Below, piece after piece: positions 1 to 8,391 of a stretch of DNA of 47,109 bases (position 1 is the stretch's first letter; each line of letters begins with the position of its first letter). Position numbers and translations under genes: made by a program. The notes beneath the pieces were generated by a model. The model was given only the letters and a program-made list of their open reading frames with translations, did not search any database and had not been told where the DNA came from. Origin of the DNA: Actinomycetes bacterium (GTDB lineage: Bacteria; Actinomycetota; Acidimicrobiia; Acidimicrobiales; Palsa-688); assembly GCA_021799445.1 (NCBI GenBank), contig JAJZAM010000005.1, positions 1-47,109 of the forward strand, given 5' to 3'.

Positions 1-126
1 ACCAGAGCCAGGGATCTTGATGTCCCGCGCGCGGGACACTGCCATGGCCGCGCGCGGGACACTGCCATGGCCGCGCGCGGGACACTGCCATGGCCGCCAA
101 CAGGGACTTTCTGATGGCCGTTGACA
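1..126. mobile_element. Probable end of an IS21-family element
   Basis: The tandem repeats are followed by TGATGGCCGTTGACA ending at 126. Multiple internal repeats plus a terminal ...CA tip are features of IS21-type insertion sequences, whose ends carry several transposase-binding repeats. The body of the element would lie to the left, outside this window, so neither istA nor istB is seen. The call rests on resemblance of the repeat layout and the tip, not on a protein, and could equally be a simple local repeat. Confidence 0.35.
27..95. repeat. Three perfect 23-bp tandem repeats
   Basis: Three exact copies of a 23-bp unit lie head to tail at 27-49, 50-72 and 73-95. Each unit contains GCGCGCGGGACACTGCC followed by ATGGCC. 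The first copy is preceded by a 16-bp palindrome (22-37, GTCCCGCGCGCGGGAC). A degenerate further copy (GGGACTTTCTGATGGCCG) follows at about 103-120. There is no spacer between copies, so this is not a CRISPR array. The pattern resembles the repeated transposase-binding sites found near IS21-family ends. Confidence 0.9.
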
Positions 127-536
127 CTCGTCCTCGAGCAGCGAGACGCCGTCTGCGACCACTGCCGAACCCACCGGTACCAAGGGGAGAGGCTGCACGA
201 CCACCAGTTTCCCTGCTGCCAACGCCATCCCAGGTGCCCCGTTCAAACCGCCATTTACTCTGTACCTATTATGGAGTACCCGAAGTACAAGGTGGTGGAT
301 GGTCCCTGGCCAGCCGGCTACGCGGAGGCTTATGCAAGGAGCCCTGGAGTGCCAGGTCTGCGCTCTGGTTGACCAGCGTAGTGACACTCCACCACGAGCG
401 CCAAACGATAGCCATTCGTTATCGAAGAGTCGTCAGTTCCCACCTCGGCACCGACGCGTGGCGCTAGCAGCCTCATGTGATCTGACTGGCTGGCTTACGC
501 ACCGATTCAGGTCAGATTGCAAGACCCATTCACCGA
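127..536. other. Stretch without a recognisable gene
   Basis: About 410 bp separate the putative IS end from the first clear gene. Short open frames exist, including one from 121 to 372 with several Cys and His residues, but none resembles a known family or has a ribosome-binding site. No RNA gene, hairpin terminator or repeat was recognised. Confidence 0.5.
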
Positions 537-1328
537 TCAAGAATACTGGGCAGGTCGTCGTTCGAGGAACGCCGTTATGCCCTCGCGGGCGTCGTCAGAG
601 AACAGCGTCAGCATCTCGAGAGCGAGCGAGGCTTCGAACGCAGGCATCGCGAGCCGCAGCCAGCTATTGAGTGACCGCTTCGTCCACTGCAGCGCGTGCT
701 GCGGACCCTGTGCGAGCCGGCTGGCCAGTGCCAGTGCTTCGGTGAGCACTGAGTCACCGGGCACCGCTTTGCTCACCAGCCCGATTCCGTCTGCTGTCCG
801 ACCGTCGATTCGATCTGCGGTGAGCAGCAAGTACTTGGCCTTGGCCATGCCGCAGAGGAGGGGCCAGATCAACGCCGCGTGATCGCCTGCGGCGAGGCCG
901 ATCTTGACGTGGCCGTCGGTGAACTGGGTGTCTTCGCCTATGATGCTTATGTCGGAGAGCAAGGCAATCACCAAGCCTGCTCCGGCGGCAGGCCCGTTTA
1001 TTGCAGATATGATGGGCTTGTTACACGCGACGATGTTTTCGACGAGGTTCCGGGCTTCTTCCATCGATTTCACGATGGGTTCGTAGTTTCCTGCCCTCTC
1101 GAGTTCTTCTCCCAGATCGCCCCCTGCACAAAACGACGAACCTTTACCCGTCACGACTGCGACCCGAGTGTCGGCGTCGTTCGAAATATCGGGCCACACG
1201 GTGACGAACTCTGAGAGCATCTGCTTGTCGGCAGCGTTGTATTTCTCTGGTCGGTTGATCTGGACCAGCAGGACGCCGTTCTCCCTGTGTTCGAAAGACA
1301 GGCGCTTGTAGTGTTCGTAGTTGCTCAT
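537..1328 (-). CDS. Enoyl-CoA hydratase/isomerase family protein
   Basis: A 263-residue crotonase-fold protein. The oxyanion-hole segments are visible as FCAGGDL (about 67-73) and NGPAAGAGL (about 111-119). The catalytic region reads DGHVKIGLAAGDHA, so the classic pair of glutamates of mammalian enoyl-CoA hydratase is not clearly kept; hydratase, isomerase or another crotonase activity is possible. Members act on acyl-CoA thioesters in the cytosol. The start at 1328 (MSNYEHYK) is chosen over a longer frame because AAGGGG lies just upstream and homologous proteins begin here. It is divergent from the GntR gene at 1892 and is transcribed alone. Confidence 0.85.
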   Translation of the reverse strand: MSNYEHYKRLSFEHRENGVLLVQINRPEKYNAADKQMLSEFVTVWPDISNDADTRVAVVTGKGSSFCAGGDLGEELERAGNYEPIVKSMEEARNLVENIVACNKPIISAINGPAAGAGLVIALLSDISIIGEDTQFTDGHVKIGLAAGDHAALIWPLLCGMAKAKYLLLTADRIDGRTADGIGLVSKAVPGDSVLTEALALASRLAQGPQHALQWTKRSLNSWLRLAMPAFEASLALEMLTLFSDDAREGITAFLERRPAQYS

Positions 1329-1891
1329 TATGACGACCCCTTCATGGCGTGGGCAGTTGCGAGCACGACCGCCTGCACAACAGCGTTGCGGGCAGGTTCG
1401 GTGCGGTGGAGCCGTCCAGTGCGTCACCGCCCATGGCGCCAGTGCGGCGTCGGCGCAGACGCTGCCGTCGCTGACGACAAGACCGGCTCCGCCGAACTGC
1501 TCCGGTGTCCTCGGGGCGAACTCGTCGGCGCATGCACACCCTCCATCGCGTCATCTTATCCCAGTTGTCTGACATCGGCCAGCCTGTAAAGGATCAAAGC
1601 GTCGCCGTGAACGCCAGCGGTGTCCGTCGGCAGGCCTTCTGTAGCGGGGGTCGCCAGGCATCACACGGCAGACTTGACGAGCAGCGCAGATGATGGAAAG
1701 ATCCGATCATTCGAAATGATACGAAGTTCACAGAACGCTTCCGGTTCACGCCGGCCCCCTTTGGCCACGAGGCGACGGTCCCGGCACTTGCCGAGCAGCT
1801 GCGCCTTGCCCTCCTGCGCCAGCACCCCGCCGAGGGCACGCGGCTGTTCAGCGTCGGCGAGCTGGCGGAGAGCACCGGCTTCGCCCCCGGG
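1329..1891. other. Intergenic region with possible gene debris
   Basis: No intact gene is convincing in these 560 bp. On the minus strand, two overlapping frames read like pieces of one decayed coding sequence: one passes through EQFGGAGLVVSDGSV and another ends ARNAVVQAVVLATAHAMKGSS just as the crotonase gene starts (TAATG overlap). On the plus strand, from about 1700 the frame of the downstream GntR gene is already open and encodes its wing-helix N-terminus, but contains no ATG, GTG or TTG. Confidence 0.4.
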
Positions 1892-2464
1892 GTGATCCGC
1901 GAGGCTCTGCAGCACCTCAGCCAGAGTGGCCTCATCGAGATTCGCCAGGGGGCCAAGGGGGGCGTGTATGCGCGTCAGGTCGGCTACGAGCTACTGGCCC
2001 GGTCGCTGGACAACCTGATTGCCAGCAACCGCATCCCTCATGCGTCGCTGATCGAGGTTCGCCAGGAGATCGAGGGGTACGGCGCCGACCTGGCTGCCAC
2101 TCGGAGGACGGACGACGACCTCGCCGACATGGAGGCATCGGTCGAGCGGACGTCGGGGATGGTGGAGCGCCCTCGCCAGTTCGCCGAGGAGAACATCCGG
2201 TTCCACCTTCTCGTCGTTCAGGCGAGCAACAATGCGATCCTCAGCGCCCTGGTACGGGCCATGCGGAAGTTGTTCTTCGCCGAGACCACCGAGCTGCACT
2301 ACGACCTCGATGCGCTCCAGGCCGCCGTGGAGGCCCACCGCAAAGTGGTGGAGGCCATCCGGATGGGCGACGCCCCCAGGGCGCGCACTGCGATGGGTGC
2401 GCACATAGGCGCCTTCGACGAGTACGTCTCCCGAACCCACCAGCGGCGCGAGGAAGCGCCGTGA
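1892..2464 (+). CDS. FadR-type GntR transcriptional regulator (5' end uncertain)
   Basis: The protein has a C-terminal FCD ligand-binding domain (about residues 45-185; FHLLVVQASNN and EAHRKVVEAIRMGD are typical) preceded by part of a GntR winged helix (VIREALQHLSQSGLIEIRQG). These regulators usually repress nearby catabolic operons and respond to an acyl-CoA or organic acid. The first usable start (GTG 1892) lies inside the helix-turn-helix. The rest of the DNA-binding domain (PALAEQLRLALLRQ, SVGELAESTGF) is encoded in frame upstream from about 1700, without any standard start codon. The gene is therefore either started at a rare codon or broken at its 5' end. Its stop overlaps the GTG of the AtuA gene, so it heads that operon. 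Confidence 0.75.
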   Translation: MIREALQHLSQSGLIEIRQGAKGGVYARQVGYELLARSLDNLIASNRIPHASLIEVRQEIEGYGADLAATRRTDDDLADMEASVERTSGMVERPRQFAEENIRFHLLVVQASNNAILSALVRAMRKLFFAETTELHYDLDALQAAVEAHRKVVEAIRMGDAPRARTAMGAHIGAFDEYVSRTHQRREEAP

Positions 2465-3837
2465 CGAAGCGAGTACGCATCGGCTCCGGCTCGGCCTACT
2501 GGGGCGACATGTTCGAGCCGGCCGTGGCCTTGGCCGAGCGCGGGGATGTGGCCTACATCGGCTTCGACCTCCTGGCTGAGCTCACCATGAGCATCTTCCA
2601 GCGTGTCAAGGCGAAGGACCCGGACAAGGGGTACATACCCGACCTGCTCACCATCCTCCGCATGGTGCTGCCCGCGGCCCGCGAGCACGGCGTGCGACTC
2701 ATCCTGAACGGCGGTGCCGCCAACCCTGTTGCCGCCGGGAGGGCGGCGGCAGCCCTGGCAGCCGAGATGGGCCTGAAGGGGCTGCGGATCGGCACGGTCA
2801 CCGGTGACGACATCGCCGGCCAGCTGGACGACCTGGCTGCTGCCGGCTGGGAATTCGAGAACCTCGACACTGGTGAACGCAGGCTCGACCGCATCAGGGG
2901 TGACATCGTCGCCGCCCACGCCTACATCGGCTCGGAGGGCATCATGGGCGCTCTGGCCGACGGTGCCGATGTCGTCATCACCGGGCGAGTGGCCGACAGC
3001 GCCCTCTTCGTGGCCCCCCTCATGCACGAGTTCGGATGGAGCTTTGACGACCCCGACTGGGACCGCATAGGTGCCGCCATAACGCTCGGCCACCTGGTCG
3101 AGTGTGCCGAGTGCGTCACCGGCGGCATGTCCAACGTGTGGGAGGCGGCCTGCTCCCCCTGGGACATCGGGTTCCCGATCCTGGACGTCACCGACGGACC
3201 CGACGGTGTGACCGCAGTTCTGGAGAAGACGCCGGGCAGCGGCGGGATAGTCAACCTGTGGACGGTCAAGGAGCACCTCCTCTACGAGACGCATGATCCG
3301 GCCTCGTACTTGATGCCGGACGGGATCGGCAACTTCACCACGTTACGCATCGAGGAGCTGGGGGACGATCGGGTCTTGATCACAGGCATGTCGGGCCGAG
3401 CCCGGCCCGACATGCTCAAGGCGCAGATCGGCTACCGCGACGGCTGGATCGGCGAGGGTCAGGTGGTGTTCTCGTGGCCCGACGCCCCCGGCAAGGCCCA
3501 GCGGGCCACGGAATTCCTCCACCACCGTTTCGCGCGGGCCGGGGTCGACACGTTGGCCCTGGACATGCGCTTTCTGGGTGTCGACGCGCTCCACGGCGAC
3601 GTGGCGCCTCCCATGCCCGCAGACCCTGCCGAGCTGTGCCTCCGGGTGGCCGGCTGGACCCGCACTCGGGAGGAGGCCGATGTCGTGCGCCGCGAGGTCA
3701 CCCACTTGTGGACAGTTGGCGGACTGGGCACCGCCTTCGGAACGCCGTCACCGCCCCGACCGGTCATTGGCCTCTGGCCCACCCTGGTTCCGCGGGATGT
3801 CGTGCGCCTCGGCTGGCGCGTCGAGGAGGTGACCTGA
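2461..3837 (+). CDS. AtuA family protein (DUF1446)
   Basis: A 458-residue protein of the acyclic terpene utilisation AtuA family. The N-terminus (RIGSGSAYWGD, then AYIGFDLLAELTMSIFQ) and the glycine-rich NGGAANP segment at about residue 80 are characteristic. The family is found in CoA-dependent degradation clusters for terpenes and other branched acids, but its enzymatic step is not firmly established. The usual C-terminal swivel domain is absent and is supplied by the next gene, which overlaps the stop by one base. The gene starts with GTG overlapping the regulator's stop (GTGA), so the two are translationally coupled. Confidence 0.85.
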   Translation: MTKRVRIGSGSAYWGDMFEPAVALAERGDVAYIGFDLLAELTMSIFQRVKAKDPDKGYIPDLLTILRMVLPAAREHGVRLILNGGAANPVAAGRAAAALAAEMGLKGLRIGTVTGDDIAGQLDDLAAAGWEFENLDTGERRLDRIRGDIVAAHAYIGSEGIMGALADGADVVITGRVADSALFVAPLMHEFGWSFDDPDWDRIGAAITLGHLVECAECVTGGMSNVWEAACSPWDIGFPILDVTDGPDGVTAVLEKTPGSGGIVNLWTVKEHLLYETHDPASYLMPDGIGNFTTLRIEELGDDRVLITGMSGRARPDMLKAQIGYRDGWIGEGQVVFSWPDAPGKAQRATEFLHHRFARAGVDTLALDMRFLGVDALHGDVAPPMPADPAELCLRVAGWTRTREEADVVRREVTHLWTVGGLGTAFGTPSPPRPVIGLWPTLVPRDVVRLGWRVEEVT

Positions 3838-4151
3838 TGGCCTTGTTGGCAGACATCGCCTACGCACGCTCGGGCGACAAGGGTGATACCTGCAACGTCG
3901 GGGTCATGGCCAAGCGGCCGGACTTGTACCCGCTGGTTCTCCGGCAGGTGACGGCCGAGGCCGTGCGGCGCCATCTGGGCGGTCTCGTCCGTGGTGAGGT
4001 CACGGTTTACCGCCTGGACAACATCGAGGCGGTGAACGTCGTCATGCGGGGCGCCTTGGGCGGCGGCGCCACCCGCACCGTCCGCTTCGACCAGACGGGC
4101 AAGGCCATGAGCACGGCGCTGCTGCGAATGCCCCTCGAAGAGGCATCGTGA
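3837..4151 (+). CDS. AtuA C-terminal-like small protein
   Basis: A 104-residue protein with the motif YARSGDKGDTCNVGV near the N-terminus, which is the hallmark of the C-terminal domain of longer DUF1446/AtuA proteins. Here it is a separate gene immediately after the AtuA body (ATGA-type overlap), so the two products probably form one complex. Its stop overlaps the GTG of the MaoC gene. Function beyond partnering with AtuA is unknown. Confidence 0.8.
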   Translation: MALLADIAYARSGDKGDTCNVGVMAKRPDLYPLVLRQVTAEAVRRHLGGLVRGEVTVYRLDNIEAVNVVMRGALGGGATRTVRFDQTGKAMSTALLRMPLEEAS

Positions 4152-4612
4152 TCACCCGGTCGTTCGACGAGATAGCCGTCGGCGACGTCTGGAGCGGCCG
4201 GGGCCGGACCATCACCGAGACCGACGTAGTCAGCTTCTGCTACCTGACCGGGAACTGGCTGGAGATTCACTCGAACGTCGAAGTGGCTGCCGCCTCGTCG
4301 TACGGGCAGCGCCTGGTGCAGGGCAGCCTGACCTTCAGCCTTATCCCGGGCCTGGTCGGCTGGGACCACCGTTACGTCATCGCCTTCTACGGCGTCGACC
4401 GTCTGCGGTTCCTGCGTCCTGTCTTCATTGGCGACACCGTCCACCCCAAGGTGCGAGTGGTCGAGACCGCGCCCAAGGACGACGAGCGCGGCGTCGTGGC
4501 GCTAGCCGTGGAGGTGCGCAACCAGCGCGACGAGGTTGTGCAGGTGGGCGTGTTCAAGCTCCTGGTCCGCCGTGGCCCGCTGCAGCTCGACGACACTGCC
4601 ACCGCCCCGTGA
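4148..4612 (+). CDS. MaoC-like dehydratase domain protein
   Basis: A 154-residue hot-dog fold protein of the MaoC/hydratase-2 type. It reads RSFDEIAVGDVW at the start, GNWLEIHSNVEVA at about 37-49 (the Asp-His type catalytic segment, here with N-W-x-x-I-H) and LVQGSLTFSL at about 57-66. Family members hydrate trans-2-enoyl-CoA or related thioesters. The gene sits inside the AtuA operon, coupled to the gene upstream by a GTGA overlap, so its substrate is likely the unsaturated CoA intermediate of that pathway. Confidence 0.8.
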   Translation: MITRSFDEIAVGDVWSGRGRTITETDVVSFCYLTGNWLEIHSNVEVAAASSYGQRLVQGSLTFSLIPGLVGWDHRYVIAFYGVDRLRFLRPVFIGDTVHPKVRVVETAPKDDERGVVALAVEVRNQRDEVVQVGVFKLLVRRGPLQLDDTATAP

Positions 4613-4645
4613 CCACCACCCACCCCCTGACCGAAGGGCGTACCG

Positions 4646-5791
4646 ATGGATGACACATTGCTCAGCTCCGACCACCTTGCCTGGCGTGAGGTCGTCCGTG
4701 ACTTCGTGGCACGGGAGATCTCGCGCGAGTACGTCCGGGCCTGTGATGTGGCCCGGGAGTACCCGTATGAGGCCTACGACAAGATCGTGCGGGCTGGCTG
4801 GCTCGGCATGCTTGTCCCTGAGGCGTTCGGGGGCGCCGGCTTCGACTTGCTCGCCTATCTGCTAATGCTTTGGGAGCTCGGGCGCTTCGGCGTTGACTTC
4901 GGCACCGTGTTCGCCATTCCCGCCTTCTGCGTCATGAACATCGTGCGCCATGGCACCCCCGAGCAGCAGGACCGGTACCTGCGGGCGTTCCTAGAGGGGC
5001 GCGTCCGATTCTCGATTTCGATCACCGAGCCTGAGGCCGGCTCCGACGTGGCCGCCGTCAGCACCCAGGCCGTCCTCGACGGCGAGGAGTACGTGATAAA
5101 CGGCAACAAGCTGTACGCCTCAGCTGCCCACGTCAAGGACAACGTCATCTGCATGCTGGTGCGCACTGGCCCGGTAGGCGGGCGACACCATGGGCTAAGC
5201 CTCATGCTGGTGCCCAACGACGTCCCCGGCCTCACGATGGACCGCCTGCCCACCGTAGCCCGCCGGGCCACGGGGACCAACCAGCTTTACCTGCAGGACG
5301 TGCGGGTCCCGGTCGGCAACGTAATCGGGGTCGCTGGCGACGGTTGGCGGCTCATAATGGAGCATCTCGAATTGGAGCGGATTTCCGTGGCAACCTTGTA
5401 TGCTGCTAACGCCCAGCAGGCTGTCGACGACGCCGCGGCCTTCGCCAGAGAGCGGATCCAGTTCGGCAAGGCGATCAGCTCCTTCCAGGTCATCAAGCAC
5501 ACCCTGGCACAGATGCAGACTGAGGTCGACGCGGCGGCGGCCTTAGTCCAGCGTGCAGCGACTCGGATGGCCGCCGGCCGGCCCGCCGTCAAAGAGGTCA
5601 GCATGGCCAAGCTCTTTGCCTCAGAGACCTTGTACAAGGTCGCGGGCGAGGGGATGCAGATCTTGGGCGGGGCCGCTCAGCTGCCCGACATGGACATGGA
5701 GCGATACTGGCGCGAGGGCAAGCAGGCCATGGTCGGAGCGGGGAGCTCCCAGATCCACCGGTCGATTATCGCCAAGGAGATGGGTCTCTGA
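4646..5791 (+). CDS. Acyl-CoA dehydrogenase, isovaleryl-CoA dehydrogenase-like base placement
   Basis: A 381-residue FAD enzyme that introduces an alpha,beta double bond in an acyl-CoA. The FAD/substrate motif ITEPEAGSD lies at about 126-134, ANAQQ and RERIQFGK follow near 255-275. The C-terminal loop reads VGAGSSQIHR where many family members have YEGTSQIQR, so the usual catalytic Glu is Ala. This is also the arrangement in isovaleryl-CoA and long-chain acyl-CoA dehydrogenases, which use a Glu on helix G; the matching Glu here is E244 in LELERIS. The enzyme is therefore probably active on a branched or long substrate. It follows the MaoC gene by 33 bp and its stop overlaps the LLM gene. Confidence 0.88.
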   Translation: MDDTLLSSDHLAWREVVRDFVAREISREYVRACDVAREYPYEAYDKIVRAGWLGMLVPEAFGGAGFDLLAYLLMLWELGRFGVDFGTVFAIPAFCVMNIVRHGTPEQQDRYLRAFLEGRVRFSISITEPEAGSDVAAVSTQAVLDGEEYVINGNKLYASAAHVKDNVICMLVRTGPVGGRHHGLSLMLVPNDVPGLTMDRLPTVARRATGTNQLYLQDVRVPVGNVIGVAGDGWRLIMEHLELERISVATLYAANAQQAVDDAAAFARERIQFGKAISSFQVIKHTLAQMQTEVDAAAALVQRAATRMAAGRPAVKEVSMAKLFASETLYKVAGEGMQILGGAAQLPDMDMERYWREGKQAMVGAGSSQIHRSIIAKEMGL

Positions 5792-6819
5792 TGCGCTTCG
5801 GCGTGCTCGTTGCCCCACCCGAGCCCACGGGGATGGGCGCGTTGGCTGGCGCCGCCGAAACGGCGTGCTTCGACCTTCTGGCCCTGGCCGACTCCCAGTC
5901 GCTGTTCCGGGAGCTGTACGTTTCCATGGCCGTGGCTGCCCACGCCACCTCGCGGATCAGGCTCGCTCCTGGCGTGTCCAACCTGGTCACCCGCCACGTC
6001 GCCGTCACCGCCAGCGCCATGGCGACAGTCGATGAGCTCTCCGGGGGACGGGCCGTCTTGGCCCTCGGCACGGGGGACAGCGCCGTCTACAACCTTGGCG
6101 AGCGGGCCGTGCGCCTTGCTGATATGGAAGAGGCCGTCGGTTCGCTGCGCCGCTTGTTTGCCGGCGAGCGCGTCGAGCACCGAGGTCGTCGCATCCACGT
6201 CGGCTGGTCCCGACGTTCGGTGCCTATCTACATGGCGGCCGAGGGGCCGAGGACCCTTGAGCTTGCCGGGATGATCGCTGACGGGGTCATCGTCGGCTCT
6301 GGATTGGCTCCCGAGCACGTGGCTGCTGCTCTCGAACACCTGGCTGCTGGCGCCGAGCGCGGTGGTCGGACCCTGGCCGACGTCGACGTGTGGTTCTTCG
6401 CCAAGGCGAACCTTGGGAGTGACGATCAGACGGCGCTCGACGAGATCCGGATGGCTCTGGCCGCCAGCGCGAATCACGCGTTTCGATTCACCATGTCGGG
6501 CAAGAGCTTGCCTGTGGAGCTTCAAGACGCGGTCGCCCGGTTGCAACAGGAGTACGCGTTCCATCAGCACGAACAGGTCGGACCGACTCGCAACGCCGAG
6601 CTCGTCGAGGAGCTGGGGTTGATCCCGTACTTAGCCGACCGCTTCGCTGTGGTGGGGACGCCAACGACTGTTGTCGCCCGGCTCGCCGCGCTCAAGGAAC
6701 GTGGCGTGGAGCAGGTGCTCCTGACGGCCCTGGTACCCGACCCGCCCACATTCATCGACGCTTGGCGCGACGAGGTCGTGCCGCGACTCGGCGTCGCCGG
6801 CCTGGGTCCGGATCGGTGA
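5791..6819 (+). CDS. LLM class flavin/F420-dependent oxidoreductase
   Basis: A 342-residue luciferase-like TIM-barrel protein. The N-terminal strand MRFGVLVAP, RLAPGVSNLVTRHVAVTASAMATVDELSGGRAVLALGTGDSA (here described in part: the GGR-LALGTGD segment near residue 85) and FAVVGTP near 285 are typical. Relatives use reduced FMN or F420 for hydride transfer or monooxygenation, in actinobacteria most often F420. The ATG overlaps the dehydrogenase stop (TGATG), placing it in the AtuA operon. Its substrate is not predictable. Confidence 0.85.
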   Translation: MRFGVLVAPPEPTGMGALAGAAETACFDLLALADSQSLFRELYVSMAVAAHATSRIRLAPGVSNLVTRHVAVTASAMATVDELSGGRAVLALGTGDSAVYNLGERAVRLADMEEAVGSLRRLFAGERVEHRGRRIHVGWSRRSVPIYMAAEGPRTLELAGMIADGVIVGSGLAPEHVAAALEHLAAGAERGGRTLADVDVWFFAKANLGSDDQTALDEIRMALAASANHAFRFTMSGKSLPVELQDAVARLQQEYAFHQHEQVGPTRNAELVEELGLIPYLADRFAVVGTPTTVVARLAALKERGVEQVLLTALVPDPPTFIDAWRDEVVPRLGVAGLGPDR

Positions 6820-6950
6820 CCGGAGCGATCCCCCCGGAGGCCGCCGGCATCCCATCCGGGTGCACTGGAAGACGAGGGGACCAACCGTCTGTCCCGGAGG
6901 ACGGCGATTCCCGAGAGCGCGGGAGTGGCGCCGGGGGCTTGCTTGCTGAA

Positions 6951-8177
6951 ATGGACGTGGCATCGGGCGGGCCCCTCCAGGGCGTGCGGGTCCTCGACCT
7001 GTCGCGGATCGTGGCGGCTCCGTTCGCCACCATGGCCTTGGGCGACCTCGGGGCCACCGTGATCAAGGTGGAGCGGCCTGGCGCTGGGGATGACTGCCGG
7101 GCCTGGGGTCCACCGTTTATGGAGGGAGAGTCGGCGTACTTCCTGGCGGTGAACCGGAACAAGAAGGGTATGGCTGTTGACTTCGCTACGGAGGAGGGTC
7201 GCCGCGCCGTGCGTCGGCTGGCCCTCGAGTGGGCCGACGTCGTCGTGGATAATTTCAAGGACGGCACTCTCGAACGCTGGGGTCTCGGCCTGGCGGACCT
7301 GCGTCGGGATAATCCGCGGCTCGTCACCGCGTCGGTTCGCGGCTATCCCGAAGGAGATGCCCGGCCGGGGTATGACTTCATCACCCAGGCATCGAGCGGG
7401 CTCATGTCGCTCAACGGGCCACCCGACGGCGACTTCTATAAGGTCGGCGCCCCCATCTCCGACCTCAGCAGTGGGCTGTTCCTCCTCAGCGGCATCCTCG
7501 CGGCATTGTTCCACCGCGAACAATACGGGACCGGCCAGCACGTCTCGGTGTCCCTCTGGGAGTCCCAGGTGTCGCTCCTGGTCAATGCCAACCAGTCGTA
7601 CCTGACGTCACACCGGACCCCTCGGCGCATGGGCAATGCCCACCCCCAGGTCGCCCCTTACGAGGTGTACAAGACCAAGGACGCACCGGTCGCGATTGCC
7701 GGGGGTAACCAGGCCCAGTTTGCCAGGATCGCCAATGCACTCGGGCACCCGGAGTGGGTGGACGACCCGGCGTTTGCCACGAACAGCGATCGGGTGGCCA
7801 ATCGGGCCGATCTGGCGGCACGCATCGAAGAGGCCTTGGCCAGCCGGACGCGTGACGAAGTCCTCGCCGCTCTGACGGCCCTCGACGTGCCCTGCGGTGC
7901 TCTGCGAAGCATCGACGAGGTCTTCTCATCGCCAGAAGCGGCAGCTGCTGGAATCGTGGTCAAAGTTCCCCACCGCCTGCTGGGAGAGGTCCCCGTTGTC
8001 CGTCTCCCGTGGCGGTTCTCCGCGACTCCGGCCGCGCCCCGCTTCGGTTCGCCGACCCTGGGACAGGATACGGACGCGATCCTGACCAGCCTGGCAGCGA
8101 CCGATTCCGTTGCTACGAGCGGTCCAGGGTCAGACGCGCCGAGCGATCTCGTCCCGCGAGCGCCTGACAAGACGTGA
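6951..8177 (+). CDS. CaiB/BaiF (class III) CoA transferase
   Basis: A 408-residue family III CoA transferase. The N-terminal segment GVRVLDLSRIVAAPFATM and LGDLGATVIKVERP is diagnostic; the catalytic Asp is expected in RPGYDFITQASSG at about residue 140. Such enzymes move CoA between carboxylic acids without ATP. The frame is open further upstream but ATG 6951 is chosen because family members start about ten residues before GVRVLDL. The 131 bp before it contain no other gene. It probably closes the AtuA operon. Confidence 0.85.
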   Translation: MDVASGGPLQGVRVLDLSRIVAAPFATMALGDLGATVIKVERPGAGDDCRAWGPPFMEGESAYFLAVNRNKKGMAVDFATEEGRRAVRRLALEWADVVVDNFKDGTLERWGLGLADLRRDNPRLVTASVRGYPEGDARPGYDFITQASSGLMSLNGPPDGDFYKVGAPISDLSSGLFLLSGILAALFHREQYGTGQHVSVSLWESQVSLLVNANQSYLTSHRTPRRMGNAHPQVAPYEVYKTKDAPVAIAGGNQAQFARIANALGHPEWVDDPAFATNSDRVANRADLAARIEEALASRTRDEVLAALTALDVPCGALRSIDEVFSSPEAAAAGIVVKVPHRLLGEVPVVRLPWRFSATPAAPRFGSPTLGQDTDAILTSLAATDSVATSGPGSDAPSDLVPRAPDKT

Positions 8178-8334
8178 GTGGAGCGCGGTCGCTGCCCTGG
8201 TCGGCTGGACTCAAGTGCTGCGGCCCGCGAGGCGTGTTCCGGGGGCGACGCCGGCATGGGTCGTCCGCCTGCCCTGTTCACGGTACCTCACCAGGTCCGT
8301 CGCCGTCGGGCGAGGGGTGCGGTTATGAGAAGCC

Positions 8335-8391
8335 CAGAAGTTCTGCCCGTCATATAGTTGACATTCAGCGCTAATGTAATACCATACGGGA
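8335..8391 (+). promoter_or_regulatory. Promoter with near-leaderless start and operator-like dyads
   Basis: TTGACA at 8358-8363 and TACCAT at 8380-8385 are separated by 16 bp. A transcript starting six or seven bases later would begin at or next to the GTG at 8392, i.e. a leaderless message, which is common in actinobacteria. A perfect dyad CAGAAGTTCTG lies at 8335-8345 and ACATT/AATGT arms flank the spacer (8361-8377). The 11-mer GTCATATAGTT at 8349-8359 recurs in reverse orientation before the gene at 19823. Confidence 0.55.

Noticed and set aside
27-95. CRISPR-like repeat at the left edge
   Set aside because: The three 23-bp copies are directly adjacent with no spacers, and no cas genes are present.
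121-372. Cys/His-rich 83-codon frame near the left edge
   Set aside because: Cysteine spacing fits no zinc-finger or ferredoxin pattern, and there is no ribosome-binding site.
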